A stretch of 11,308 nt of DNA from Lachnospiraceae bacterium UBA6452 (GCA_002441865.1 DJNY01000116.1:18431-29738); one strand, 5' to 3'; shown: positions 1 through 6,523, counted from the first letter of the stretch. A program made the numbers and translations. The notes: generated by a model from the sequence alone, not told the origin.

Positions 1-249
1 GGTGGTCTGGGATTTAGAGGTTCAAAGAAATCTACTCCTTATGCAGCTCAGATGGCAGCAGAAACTGCTACAAAGGCAGCATTAGTACATGGTTTAAAGA
101 CTGTTGATGTTATGGTAAAAGGTCCTGGTTCAGGACGTGAAGCAGCTATCCGTGCATTACAGGCTTGTGGACTTGAAGTTACCAGCATCCGTGACGTAAC
201 ACCGGTACCTCATAATGGTTGCCGTCCACCAAAGCGTCGTCGTGTGTAG
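1..249 (+). CDS. rpsK: Small ribosomal subunit protein S11 (uS11), 3' part
   Basis: S11 sits on the platform of the 30S subunit, where it contacts 16S rRNA near the mRNA exit. The frame is open from the first base, so the start lies upstream of the window. The 82 visible residues are the C-terminal two thirds of a protein usually near 130 residues. The S11 hallmarks are clear: a [16 protein letters not shown] stretch, then [15 protein letters not shown], and the C-terminal [17 protein letters not shown] signature with its basic tail. The stop is TAG at 247-249. It is the first gene of the visible alpha-operon segment, and rpsD follows after an unusually long 167-nt spacer. Identity is essentially certain; only the 5' end is missing. 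Confidence 0.97.
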   Translation, partial: GGLGFRGSKKSTPYAAQMAAETATKAALVHGLKTVDVMVKGPGSGREAAIRALQACGLEVTSIRDVTPVPHNGCRPPKRRRV

Positions 250-416
250 TACTAAGACTAGATTTGGATTTTTTAAAATGTCATACATCTATGATGTATG
301 ATGCAGCCTCGAGCATTGCGAAGCAATTTTGCATGCGAGAGGTTCCGATAATAAAGTTAAATATGTTGGAAGAAAGTACAGTTATGTACTGTAAACAATA
401 TCAGGAGGAAAAATAA
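250..416 (+). promoter_or_regulatory. Structured rpsK-rpsD spacer (candidate leader for S4)
   Basis: This 167-nt gap within a ribosomal operon holds three potential hairpins. The first is CATACATC (282-289) pairing with GATGTATG (293-300) around a 3-nt loop. The second is compound: CTCG (308-311) with CGAG (336-339), GCA (313-315) with TGC (330-332), and TTGC (316-319) with GCAA (323-326) around GAA. The third is AGTACA (375-380) with TGTACT (385-390), which competes with TACAG (377-381) pairing to CTGTA (389-393). The last lies just ahead of the rpsD ribosome binding site AGGAGG (403-408). S4 is a known translational autoregulator in other bacteria, so a leader role is plausible, but this is inference. 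I saw no convincing promoter or U-tract terminator. Confidence 0.45.
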
Positions 417-1010
417 ATGGCAGTAAACAGAGTCCCTGTTTTAAAAAGATGTAGATCCCTTGGTCTTGAACCAAGTTATCTTGGATATGACAAGAAGTCA
501 AATCGTCAGCTTGTAAGAGCAAACAGAAAGGTCAGCGAGTATGGAATGCAGCTTCGTGAAAAACAGAAAGCTAAATTTATCTACGGCGTATTAGAGAAAC
601 CTTTCAGAAATTACTATACAAAAGCTGATCTTATGAAAGGTCAGACTGGTGAAAACTTAATGATTCTTCTGGAAAGAAGATTAGACAACATTGTTTTCCG
701 TCTTGGTTTTGCAAGAACAAGAAGAGAAGCTAGACAGGTTGTTGATCACAAGCATGTACTGGTAAACGGTAAGTGTGTAAATATCCCATCTTACCTTGTA
801 AAAGCCGGTGATGTGATCGAAATCAGAGAGAAATCCAAGAGCTTACAGAGATACAAAGATATCGTAGAAGTAACAGAAGGAAGATTAGTTCCGGAATGGT
901 TAGATCAGGATATCGAAGGATTAAAAGGAACTGTTAAATCACTTCCTACAAGAGAAATGATTGATGTACCTGTTGATGAAATGCTTATCGTCGAATTATA
1001 TTCTAAATAA
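417..1010 (+). CDS. rpsD: Small ribosomal subunit protein S4 (uS4), form lacking zinc-ligand cysteines
   Basis: S4 is a primary 16S rRNA-binding protein that nucleates assembly of the 30S body, and in several bacteria it also represses translation of its own operon. The 197-residue length is typical. The N-terminal S4 region covers residues 1 to about 85. The RNA-binding S4 domain runs from about 86 to 150 and includes [20 protein letters not shown] and the [11 protein letters not shown] turn. The C-terminus [10 protein letters not shown] is conserved. Only Cys12 and Cys117 are present, so the four-cysteine zinc site found in many S4 proteins is absent (C-minus form). The ATG at 417 is fixed by AGGAGG at 403-408, 8 nt upstream. 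It lies between rpsK and rpoA, as in the classic alpha operon. Confidence 0.97.
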   Translation: MAVNRVPVLKRCRSLGLEPSYLGYDKKSNRQLVRANRKVSEYGMQLREKQKAKFIYGVLEKPFRNYYTKADLMKGQTGENLMILLERRLDNIVFRLGFARTRREARQVVDHKHVLVNGKCVNIPSYLVKAGDVIEIREKSKSLQRYKDIVEVTEGRLVPEWLDQDIEGLKGTVKSLPTREMIDVPVDEMLIVELYSK

Positions 1011-1049
1011 TTCGTAGGCATGGAAGCGTTCCTTTACCGGATCGCTATA

Positions 1050-1066
1050 TTACAATTATATTGTAA
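1050..1066 (+). promoter_or_regulatory. Hairpin abutting the rpoA ribosome binding site
   Basis: TTACAA (1050-1055) can pair with TTGTAA (1061-1066) around TTATA. The 3' arm runs straight into the rpoA Shine-Dalgarno (AAGGAGGG, 1065-1072), so folding could partly mask it. The stem is short and AT-rich, so any effect on alpha translation is speculative. The 70-nt rpsD-rpoA spacer shows no clear promoter or terminator. Confidence 0.3.
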
Positions 1067-1080
1067 GGAGGGTATTTACA

Positions 1081-2040
1081 GTGTTTGATTTTGAGAGACC
1101 TAATATCGAGGTTGCTGAAATCTCAGATGACGGAAAATATGGCAGATTCGTCGTTGAGCCATTAGAGCGTGGTTATGGAATCACTCTTGGCAACTCATTA
1201 AGAAGAATCATGCTGTCTTCATTACCTGGCGCTGCTGTCAGCCGCGTTAAGATTGAAGGCGTTCTGCACGAATTCAGTTCAATTCCTGGTGTTAAGGAAG
1301 ATGTAACAGAAATCATCATGAACTTAAAGAGTCTTGCTATCAAGAATATGAGTTCCACAAACGAGCCGAAAACTGCATATATCGAGTTTGAAGGCGAAGG
1401 CGTTGTCAGAGCATCTGATATTCAGTGTGACCAGGATATCGTAATCGTTAATTCCGATCAGGTCATTGCTACACTGAGTGGTGGCAAGGAAAGCAAATTA
1501 TACATGGAACTGACCATTACAAAGGGCAGAGGATATGTAAGTGCTGAAAAGAACAAATCAGAAGATCTGCCAATCGGAGTTATCGCAGTAGATTCTATCT
1601 ACACACCTGTAGAAAGAGTCAATATGACTGTAGAAAATACCCGTGTCGGACAGGTAACAGACTATGATAAACTGACATTAGATGTTTATACGAATGGCAC
1701 GTTGGCTCCGGATGAGGCGGTAAGCCTTGCAGCTAAGGTACTTAGTGAGCATTTGGGACTTTTCATTGATCTGTCTGAGAATGCCAAGACTGCAGAAGTT
1801 ATGGTAGAAAAAGAAGATGACGAAAAAGAAAAAGTTCTGGAAATGAGCATTGATGAACTGGAATTATCCGTTCGTTCATACAACTGCTTAAAGAGAGCCG
1901 GTATCAATACGGTTGAAGAATTAACAAATAAAACTCCTGATGATATGATGAAGGTCCGTAACCTCGGACGTAAGTCATTAGAGGAAGTTTTAGCGAAGCT
2001 GAAAGAGCTCGGTTTAGAGCTGAATAACGCTGAGGAATAA
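1081..2040 (+). CDS. rpoA: DNA-directed RNA polymerase subunit alpha
   Basis: The alpha dimer scaffolds assembly of the beta and beta' subunits, and its C-terminal domain binds UP-element DNA and activators. The 319 residues hold an N-terminal dimerisation domain (about 1-230, with [20 protein letters not shown] near residue 31), an acidic linker (about 240-254, EKEDDEKEK) and a helix-hairpin-helix C-terminal domain (about 255-316). The UP-element contact residues fall at the E. coli numbers: Arg265, Asn268, Cys269, Lys271, Gly296, Lys298 and Ser299 ([12 protein letters not shown] and NLGRKS). The start codon is GTG at 1081, supported by AAGGAGGG at 1065-1072 with an 8-nt gap and by the family N-terminus MFDFERP. 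It is co-transcribed with rpsD and rplQ. Confidence 0.98.
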   Translation: MFDFERPNIEVAEISDDGKYGRFVVEPLERGYGITLGNSLRRIMLSSLPGAAVSRVKIEGVLHEFSSIPGVKEDVTEIIMNLKSLAIKNMSSTNEPKTAYIEFEGEGVVRASDIQCDQDIVIVNSDQVIATLSGGKESKLYMELTITKGRGYVSAEKNKSEDLPIGVIAVDSIYTPVERVNMTVENTRVGQVTDYDKLTLDVYTNGTLAPDEAVSLAAKVLSEHLGLFIDLSENAKTAEVMVEKEDDEKEKVLEMSIDELELSVRSYNCLKRAGINTVEELTNKTPDDMMKVRNLGRKSLEEVLAKLKELGLELNNAEE

Positions 2041-2167
2041 ATGCAGAGCGACATGCGAAGTAAGCCCGATGAGCATTTGCATGCCTGTCTGACATGGAAC
2101 AAATTAACGGTTCGGTATGTAAGCCCGAAGAGCAATGCCGGATTCACCATGAATGGAGGACGTAAAC
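2041..2167 (+). repeat. rpoA-rplQ spacer with imperfect 16-nt direct repeats
   Basis: The 127-nt gap carries GTAAGCCCGATGAGCA (2060-2075) and GTAAGCCCGAAGAGCA (2119-2134), which match at 15 of 16 positions and lie 59 nt apart. CATGC (2052-2056) can pair with GCATG (2079-2083), enclosing the first copy. TTCGG (2111-2115) can pair with CCGAA (2125-2129), and this stem overlaps the second copy. The word TTTGCATGC (2076-2084) also occurs in the rpsK-rpsD spacer at 328-336. There is no obvious promoter or U-tract. It could be a degenerate dispersed repeat or an RNA element affecting rplQ; the sequence alone does not decide. Confidence 0.45.
2155..2159 (+). promoter_or_regulatory. Ribosome binding site that fixes the rplQ start
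   Basis: GGAGG lies 8 nt before ATG 2168. It overlaps the in-frame upstream start codon at 2153, which is therefore not the initiator, and it places the L17 N-terminus at MAKYRKLG. Confidence 0.8.
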
Positions 2168-2704
2168 ATGGCAAAGTACAGAAAACTTGGCAGAACATCT
2201 GACCAGAGAAAAGCATTACTTAGAAATCAGGTAACAAATCTGTTATACAACGGAAAGATCGTTACAACAGAAGCTAAGGCAAAAGAAGTAAAGAAAATCG
2301 CTGAAAAGCTTATCACTTTAGCAGTAAAGGAAAAAGATAACTTTGAAACAGTTAAGGTTACAGCTAAAGTTGCCCGCAAGGACAAAGATGGCAAGAGAGT
2401 AAAAGAAGTTGTAGATGGCAAGAAAGTTACAGTTTACGATGAAGTAGAAAAGGAAATCAAGAAAGATATGCCTTCCAGACTTCATGCAAGACGTCAGATG
2501 CTTCAGGTTCTTTATCCTGTAAAGGAAGTTCCTACAGCAAACGCTGGTAAGAAAAAAGGAACAAAGGAAGTAGATATGGCAGCTAAGCTGTTCGACGAAA
2601 TCGCTCCTAAGTATGCAGACCGCAAGGGTGGTTACACTCGTATCGTAAAGATCGGTCAGCGTAAAGGCGATGGCGCAATGGAAGTATTACTTGAGTTAGT
2701 ATAA
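2168..2704 (+). CDS. rplQ: Large ribosomal subunit protein L17 (bL17), extended form
   Basis: L17 is a bacteria-specific 50S protein near the peptide exit tunnel. Family landmarks are [20 protein letters not shown] at the start, LITLAVK near residue 48, LHARRQ near 105 and the C-terminal [20 protein letters not shown] block (140-159) ending in LLELV. At 178 residues it is much longer than the roughly 120-127 residues of B. subtilis or E. coli L17. The extra length falls in two charged insertions: about residues 55-104 (Lys/Glu/Val-rich, with KDKDGKR and VDGKK turns), and about 117-137 ([12 protein letters not shown]). The ATG at 2168 is chosen from GGAGG at 2155-2159 and family alignment. It is the last gene of the alpha operon, followed directly by a terminator. 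Confidence 0.96.
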   Translation: MAKYRKLGRTSDQRKALLRNQVTNLLYNGKIVTTEAKAKEVKKIAEKLITLAVKEKDNFETVKVTAKVARKDKDGKRVKEVVDGKKVTVYDEVEKEIKKDMPSRLHARRQMLQVLYPVKEVPTANAGKKKGTKEVDMAAKLFDEIAPKYADRKGGYTRIVKIGQRKGDGAMEVLLELV

Positions 2705-2717
2705 TTTCAGAGCAGGC

Positions 2718-2748
2718 AGAAGGGACATCCGATCGGATGTCCCTTCTT
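2718..2748 (+). terminator. Rho-independent-type terminator after rplQ
   Basis: AGAAGGGACATCC (2718-2730) and GGATGTCCCTTCT (2735-2747) form a perfect 13-bp stem around GATC, 13 nt after the rplQ stop. The following T-run is short and interrupted (TTCTTAT), so the strength comes from the stem. It probably ends alpha-operon transcription and may also stop read-through from the convergent peptidase gene. Confidence 0.8.
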
Positions 2749-2775
2749 ATGTGATAGGAAATTCCTATCACATAA
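2747..2775. repeat. 14-bp-arm perfect palindrome in the convergent intergenic region
   Basis: TTATGTGATAGGAA (2747-2760) and TTCCTATCACATAA (2762-2775) are exact inverted copies around a single A. The element touches the rplQ terminator and ends 7 nt from the stop codon of the minus-strand peptidase gene. On the plus strand it is followed by four further A residues and on the minus strand it is preceded by T5. It could be the terminator of the peptidase gene or a small dispersed palindromic element. Its near-perfect symmetry also fits a dimeric protein-binding site, though the position between two 3' ends argues against an operator. Confidence 0.7.
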
Positions 2776-2782
2776 AAAGTAT

Positions 2783-3739
2783 CTAATTGATGACTTTCTG
2801 AAAATGCTGGTAATCTTTGAGGAATTTCCACTCGCCGCCCCATGTAAAGCCATGGTCAATAAATAGCCGGTAGCAAAGATCGTCTTTCCGGATCATGTGA
2901 GGATTGTCATTACTGCGGTCGGCGTAGTCTTCACTGCCTGCGGGAGAGATCCGTTCTTTTCCATCCGGATATGTCACATAGGGATTGTAAAAGGGATTGA
3001 TATCGATCGCCATGCCAAGTGCATGTTTGGACAGTGTAGTACTGCCTGCAACCACACGGTAGTTAAAGCAGGCGGTATTATCATCCGCACAGGAAAGATC
3101 ATCATCTGCATTATACACATCAATAAGCTGCATTTTGTCGATCTGATAGGCATTGTCATACAGGCTGCTGAAGATTTCCAGCAGATCATCTGCGATCAGT
3201 TCGTTGCAGATCAGTTCCCCATCTTTTATTTCATTATTAAAATCGTAATACAGCACATGTAAAAAACGTAGCTGGTCTAAAGAAATATCGTCATTCTCAT
3301 GGTAGGAGCTTCCGGTCATACGTTCTATCAGGGTATCGGAGAGCGTTTCCTGATAAAATCCATCACGATATGTGATGCGGTTCATACCTGCTCCGTTTGA
3401 GGTCTGTGTCATATCTGTAGCCTCCTGTTCGGTTATTTCTGTGTTTCCCTGTTCTGTGTCAGGTGTTTGCGCTGTGGCAGCTTCCTTCGACAGATTTGAT
3501 GCCTGTGATCCGGTTGTTGTATGTTGCGTTTCCTGCGGGGCAGTTGTACCGTCAGAGCGTATCGGTTCTGTCTCTGTGGAATCGTCAGACGGATCGGTAA
3601 GATCAGTCCGCTCCGGTTGCACAGGTGTAGAGGGATCTGTCTGCTTTGTGTATCCGTACAGCATCAGTATGATACATATAAGTATGAGCAGCAAAAGCAA
3701 AATATGAATCAACGGCAAAAAAGGATGTTTCTTGTGCAT
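2783..3739 (-). CDS. Membrane-anchored M15-family metallopeptidase (D-Ala-D-Ala carboxypeptidase/endolysin-like)
   Basis: Likely a zinc peptidase that trims peptidoglycan stem peptides outside the membrane. The 318 residues begin with a short basic N-terminus and one hydrophobic segment (about 8-30), a signal anchor. A Ser/Thr/Pro/Asp/Glu-rich low-complexity stretch follows (about 31-118), a wall-spanning linker. The catalytic domain (about 120-318) carries the M15 motif SxHxxGxAxD as SKHALGMAID (His239, Asp246) and a late WGGEW...DYQHF motif with His312 as third zinc ligand and Glu303 as probable catalytic acid. This resembles the VanY/CwlK-like branch, but substrate (carboxypeptidase or L-Ala-D-Glu endopeptidase) cannot be assigned. 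The ATG at 3739 is preferred over one 27 codons upstream because AGGAGG (3746-3751) sits 6 nt ahead of it. No vanRS-like partners are nearby, so resistance is not implied. Confidence 0.88.
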   Translation of the reverse strand: MHKKHPFLPLIHILLLLLILICIILMLYGYTKQTDPSTPVQPERTDLTDPSDDSTETEPIRSDGTTAPQETQHTTTGSQASNLSKEAATAQTPDTEQGNTEITEQEATDMTQTSNGAGMNRITYRDGFYQETLSDTLIERMTGSSYHENDDISLDQLRFLHVLYYDFNNEIKDGELICNELIADDLLEIFSSLYDNAYQIDKMQLIDVYNADDDLSCADDNTACFNYRVVAGSTTLSKHALGMAIDINPFYNPYVTYPDGKERISPAGSEDYADRSNDNPHMIRKDDLCYRLFIDHGFTWGGEWKFLKDYQHFQKVIN

Positions 3740-3745
3740 GATATG

Positions 3746-3751
3746 CCTCCT
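3746..3751 (-). promoter_or_regulatory. Ribosome binding site that fixes the M15 peptidase start
   Basis: On the minus strand AGGAGG precedes ATG 3739 by 6 nt. The upstream in-frame ATG at 3820 would add 27 residues before the signal anchor and read through this site, so it is rejected as the start. Confidence 0.8.
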
Positions 3752-3760
3752 GTTTCGGTT

Positions 3761-3780
3761 GTATAGCAAAAGTATAGCAA
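3761..3780 (-). repeat. Short tandem repeat upstream of the M15 peptidase gene
   Basis: On the minus strand TTGCTATAC occurs twice with an 11-nt period (3772-3780 and 3761-3769), just upstream of the ribosome binding site. Each copy contains a TATAC word that could act as a -10 element, but no good -35 is spaced correctly, so I do not call a promoter. One helical turn of spacing would also suit a regulator site. Confidence 0.4.
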
Positions 3781-3803
3781 AGCACAGAAAAAAAGGAAAT
3801 AGC

Positions 3804-3832
3804 TTGTATTTATCGGACAAACCATGTACAAT
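3804..3832 (+). promoter_or_regulatory. Sigma-A-like promoter for the ecfA1-ecfA2-ecfT-truA unit
   Basis: TTGTAT (3804-3809) and TACAAT (3827-3832) are separated by 17 nt, each one or two mismatches from consensus. Transcription would start near 3839 and give a leader of about 60 nt before ecfA1. It lies in the divergent gap with the M15 peptidase gene, so the ecf genes need not depend on read-through from the alpha operon. Confidence 0.6.
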
Positions 3833-3901
3833 AAAACGCGAGTAAAAAACGACAGCACCGGTAAATGACGGAATAATGGGCTGTACGTGGAAAGAATATC
3901 T

Positions 3902-4768
3902 ATGAAAAAAGAAAAAAACAATATTGTTAAAACAGATGATTTAGTATTTGAATATATCAGACGTGACGAGGACGGTAATGTGGAAGGAATCACAACCGCA
4001 GTCGATCATGTAGATCTTTCCATCAAACAGGGAGATTTTGTGGCAATTCTCGGACATAACGGATCCGGTAAATCGACGCTGGCAAAGCATCTGAATGCTA
4101 TTCTGTATCCGACGGAAGGAACAGTGTGGGTAGATGGCAAGGATACAAAGGATGAGAACAGTCTGATCGAGATCCGGAAAGAAGCGGGAATGGTATTCCA
4201 GAATCCGGATAACCAGATCATTGGACAGATCGTGGAAGAAGATGTTGGTTTCGGCCCTGAAAACCTGGGTGTTCCAACGGAGGAAATCTGGGCACGTGTG
4301 GAAGAAAGCCTGAAAGCGGTCGGTATGTATGAATTCCGGAAGAAATCACCAAACCGTCTGTCCGGTGGACAGAAGCAGCGTGTTTCCATTGCGGGCGTAC
4401 TGGCGATGCATCCGAAATGTATCATTCTGGATGAGCCGACGGCGATGCTTGATCCGAACGGCAGAAAAGAAGTGATCCGTGCAGTGAGAGCCTTAAATGA
4501 TGTGGAAGGAATCACGGTAATACTGATCACGCATTACATGGAAGAGGTCATTCATGCAGACCATGTTTATGTCATGGATAGGGGAAGCGTGAAAATGCAG
4601 GGCACTCCAAGGGAGATTTTCTCGCAGGTAGAGAAACTGAAAGAGCTGCGCCTTTCCGTACCACAGGTAACGCTTTTGGCATATGAACTGAAAAAAGCAG
4701 GCGTTCCTTTACCGGACGGAATACTGGAAACTGAAGAACTGATTCGTGAATTAAAGAAGGTACAATAA
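3902..4768 (+). CDS. ecfA1: Energy-coupling factor transporter ATPase EcfA1
   Basis: One of the two ABC-type ATPases that, with EcfA2 and the membrane coupler EcfT, power uptake of vitamins and metal ions through interchangeable substrate-binding S components. Motifs in the 288 residues are Walker A GHNGSGKST (51-59), Q-loop VFQNPDNQ (98-105), ABC signature LSGGQKQR (153-160), Walker B CIILDEP (173-179) and switch His211 in ILITHYMEE. The Q-loop form and the C-terminal helical extension fit the CbiO/EcfA family. ATG 3902 is preferred because GGAAAG (3889-3894) lies 7 nt upstream; a GTG at 3887 would add five residues and has no good site. The stop is one nucleotide from the ecfA2 start, indicating translational coupling. 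No S-component gene is in the window, as expected for a shared (group II) module. Confidence 0.95.
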   Translation: MKKEKNNIVKTDDLVFEYIRRDEDGNVEGITTAVDHVDLSIKQGDFVAILGHNGSGKSTLAKHLNAILYPTEGTVWVDGKDTKDENSLIEIRKEAGMVFQNPDNQIIGQIVEEDVGFGPENLGVPTEEIWARVEESLKAVGMYEFRKKSPNRLSGGQKQRVSIAGVLAMHPKCIILDEPTAMLDPNGRKEVIRAVRALNDVEGITVILITHYMEEVIHADHVYVMDRGSVKMQGTPREIFSQVEKLKELRLSVPQVTLLAYELKKAGVPLPDGILETEELIRELKKVQ

Positions 4769-4769
4769 T

Positions 4770-5621
4770 ATGCCGATCATAGTAGATCATTTGAATTGTA
4801 TATATGAACAGGGTACCAACATGGAAGTGGCAGCCCTCAGAGATGTCAATCTTGTCATACCGGACGGACAGTTTGTCGGACTGATCGGACATACCGGTTC
4901 CGGTAAATCGACGCTGGTACAGCATTTAAACGGACTGATCGAGGCAACAAGCGGAACGGTCTATTTTAACGGAGAAGATATTTACGATAAGGATTACGAC
5001 CGGAAAAAGCTGCGCAGCAAAGTAGGACTGGTATTCCAGTATCCGGAGCACCAGCTTTTTGAAACGGATGTTTTTAAGGATGTCTGTTTTGGACCAAAAA
5101 ATCTTGGGCTTGACCGGAAAGAAACAGAGTTGAGAGCTTATAAGGCACTCAAAATGGTAGGACTTCCGGACGAGTATTTTTATCAGTCACCGTTTGATCT
5201 GTCGGGTGGACAGAAACGGCGTGTGGCGATCGCAGGTGTGCTTGCAATGGAGCCTGATGTGCTGATCCTGGACGAGCCGACTGCGGGACTGGATCCCAAA
5301 GGAAGAGACGAGATCCTGGAGCTGATCAAAGGACTGCAGGAGACAGGTATGACGATCATTCTGGTATCTCACAGCATGGAAGATGTTGCCAACTATGTGG
5401 ACAGGATCATTGTCATGAATAAGGGCAGCGTCATGCTGGATGGTGCGCCAAAGGAAGTATTTGCACATTACAAAGAGCTGGAAGCCGTCGGACTGGCAGC
5501 ACCGGCAGTTACTTATATTATGCAGCAGTTAAAACAAAACGGATTTGCGGTATCTACAGATGCTACGACAATAGAGGAGGCCAAGGAGGAGATCCTGCGC
5601 GCCTTACATCGAGCAGACTGA
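4770..5621 (+). CDS. ecfA2: Energy-coupling factor transporter ATPase EcfA2
   Basis: Second ATPase of the ECF energizing module, forming an asymmetric pair with EcfA1 on the cytoplasmic side of EcfT. The 283 residues show Walker A GHTGSGKST (40-48), Q-loop VFQYPEHQLF (88-97, the EcfA2-type sequence), signature LSGGQKRR (144-151), Walker B VLILDEP (164-170) and switch His201 in VSHSMED. Both ATP sites therefore look competent. It starts one nucleotide after the ecfA1 stop with a weak AAGAAGG-like site inside ecfA1, so coupled translation is likely. A 66-nt gap with a 9-bp hairpin separates it from ecfT. The C-terminal region (AAPAVTYIMQQLKQNGF) is typical of the family. Confidence 0.95.
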   Translation: MPIIVDHLNCIYEQGTNMEVAALRDVNLVIPDGQFVGLIGHTGSGKSTLVQHLNGLIEATSGTVYFNGEDIYDKDYDRKKLRSKVGLVFQYPEHQLFETDVFKDVCFGPKNLGLDRKETELRAYKALKMVGLPDEYFYQSPFDLSGGQKRRVAIAGVLAMEPDVLILDEPTAGLDPKGRDEILELIKGLQETGMTIILVSHSMEDVANYVDRIIVMNKGSVMLDGAPKEVFAHYKELEAVGLAAPAVTYIMQQLKQNGFAVSTDATTIEEAKEEILRALHRAD

Positions 5622-5634
5622 ATTTAGATCGCGG

Positions 5635-5657
5635 CTTATGTATGACAGATACATAAG
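5635..5657 (+). promoter_or_regulatory. 9-bp hairpin in the ecfA2-ecfT gap
   Basis: CTTATGTAT (5635-5643) pairs perfectly with ATACATAAG (5649-5657) around GACAG. No T-run follows, so it is not a standard terminator. It may stabilise the upstream mRNA or tune the ratio of the ATPases to EcfT; that is inference. The ecfT ribosome binding site AGGAG (5678-5682) lies 20 nt downstream and is not covered. Confidence 0.5.
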
Positions 5658-5687
5658 ATGGGGCAGATCAGATAAACAGGAGAAATT

Positions 5688-6503
5688 ATGATTCGAGAAA
5701 TTACATTGGGACAGTACTATCAGGCTGACTCTGTCATCCACAGACTGGACCCGCGCGTAAAACTGGTTGGAACAATTCTGTATATTGTATCTTTATTTTT
5801 ATTTAAAAAGGCGGCACCATATGTGCTGGCAGTTATATTTCTGGCAGTGGTCATTTCCCTGTCTAAAGTACCATTTTCCTATATGGTGCGCGGACTGAAG
5901 GCGATTATGATCCTGCTGCTCATTACAGCAGCTTTTAATATTTTTCTGACAAGCGGTGAACCGCTGGCAAAGGTCTGGATCTTTACGATCACAAGGGAAG
6001 GCGTGATCAATGCGGTATTTATTGCGATCCGGCTGGTACTTCTGATCATCGGCTCCTCCCTTATGACACTGACAACGACACCGAACCAGCTGACGGACGC
6101 CATGGAAAAGCTGATGCATCCACTGACAAAGATCAAAGTACCGGTGCATGAAATTTCCATGATGATGTCCATTGCGCTTCGTTTTATTCCGATCCTGCTG
6201 GAAGAAACAGATAAGATCATGAAGGCGCAGATGGCAAGAGGTGCTGATTTTGAAAGCGGCAATCTGATCAAAAAGATCAAAGCAATGATCCCGCTTCTTG
6301 TACCGCTTTTTGTATCGGCTTTCAGACGTGCCAATGATCTGGCGATGGCAATGGAAGCAAGATGCTATCAGGGCGGCGATAACCGGACAAAGATGAAACC
6401 GCTTAAATATCACAAGCGGGACAGCATTTCCTATGTGATCCTGCTCGTTTATCTGGCAGGTATTATTGTGCTGGGCAAGACGATATCGATCGGAATGCTG
6501 TAA
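5688..6503 (+). CDS. ecfT: Energy-coupling factor transporter transmembrane protein EcfT
   Basis: The membrane scaffold that links the EcfA1/EcfA2 ATPases to a substrate-binding S component. Its 271 residues contain hydrophobic segments at about 25-40, 43-60, 70-88, 105-128 and 247-268. They also carry the two cytoplasmic coupling motifs of the family, Ala-Arg-Gly at 183-185 (QMARGADF) and Ala-Arg-Cys at 224-226 (AMEARCYQGG), which dock into the ATPase grooves. The early DPRVKL motif (21-26) is also characteristic. The ATG at 5688 has AGGAG at 5678-5682. truA begins 20 nt after the stop. Length and motifs are normal, with no sign of damage. Since no S component is adjacent, substrate identity cannot be inferred here. 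Confidence 0.95.
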   Translation: MIREITLGQYYQADSVIHRLDPRVKLVGTILYIVSLFLFKKAAPYVLAVIFLAVVISLSKVPFSYMVRGLKAIMILLLITAAFNIFLTSGEPLAKVWIFTITREGVINAVFIAIRLVLLIIGSSLMTLTTTPNQLTDAMEKLMHPLTKIKVPVHEISMMMSIALRFIPILLEETDKIMKAQMARGADFESGNLIKKIKAMIPLLVPLFVSAFRRANDLAMAMEARCYQGGDNRTKMKPLKYHKRDSISYVILLVYLAGIIVLGKTISIGML

Positions 6504-6523
6504 GACAGGGAGTTATCAGGCGT

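Noticed and set aside
1686..2216. Minus-strand open frame of 176 codons opposite rpoA and rplQ
   Set aside because: It lies antisense to two certain genes, has no credible ribosome binding site and resembles no known protein; a shadow of biased codons.
2897..3262. Plus-strand open frame opposite the M15 peptidase gene
   Set aside because: Antisense to a gene with clear catalytic motifs, and it has no ribosome binding site of its own.
2783..3739. Vancomycin-resistance role for the M15 peptidase
   Set aside because: The motif is shared by many cell-wall peptidases, and no vanRS, vanH, ligase or vanX-like gene is nearby.
3833..3901. Possible riboswitch in the ecfA1 leader
   Set aside because: The leader is only about 60 nt with no stable stem, and shared ECF energizer operons are not normally riboswitch-controlled; the S-component genes are.
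4006..4530. Minus-strand open frame of 174 codons opposite ecfA1
   Set aside because: Entirely antisense to a certain ABC ATPase gene with all motifs intact; composition is Ser/Pro-rich as expected of a shadow frame.
5799..6413. Minus-strand open frame of 204 codons opposite ecfT
   Set aside because: His/Gln/Cys-rich translation with no recognisable domain, antisense to ecfT; typical of the reverse complement of a membrane protein gene.
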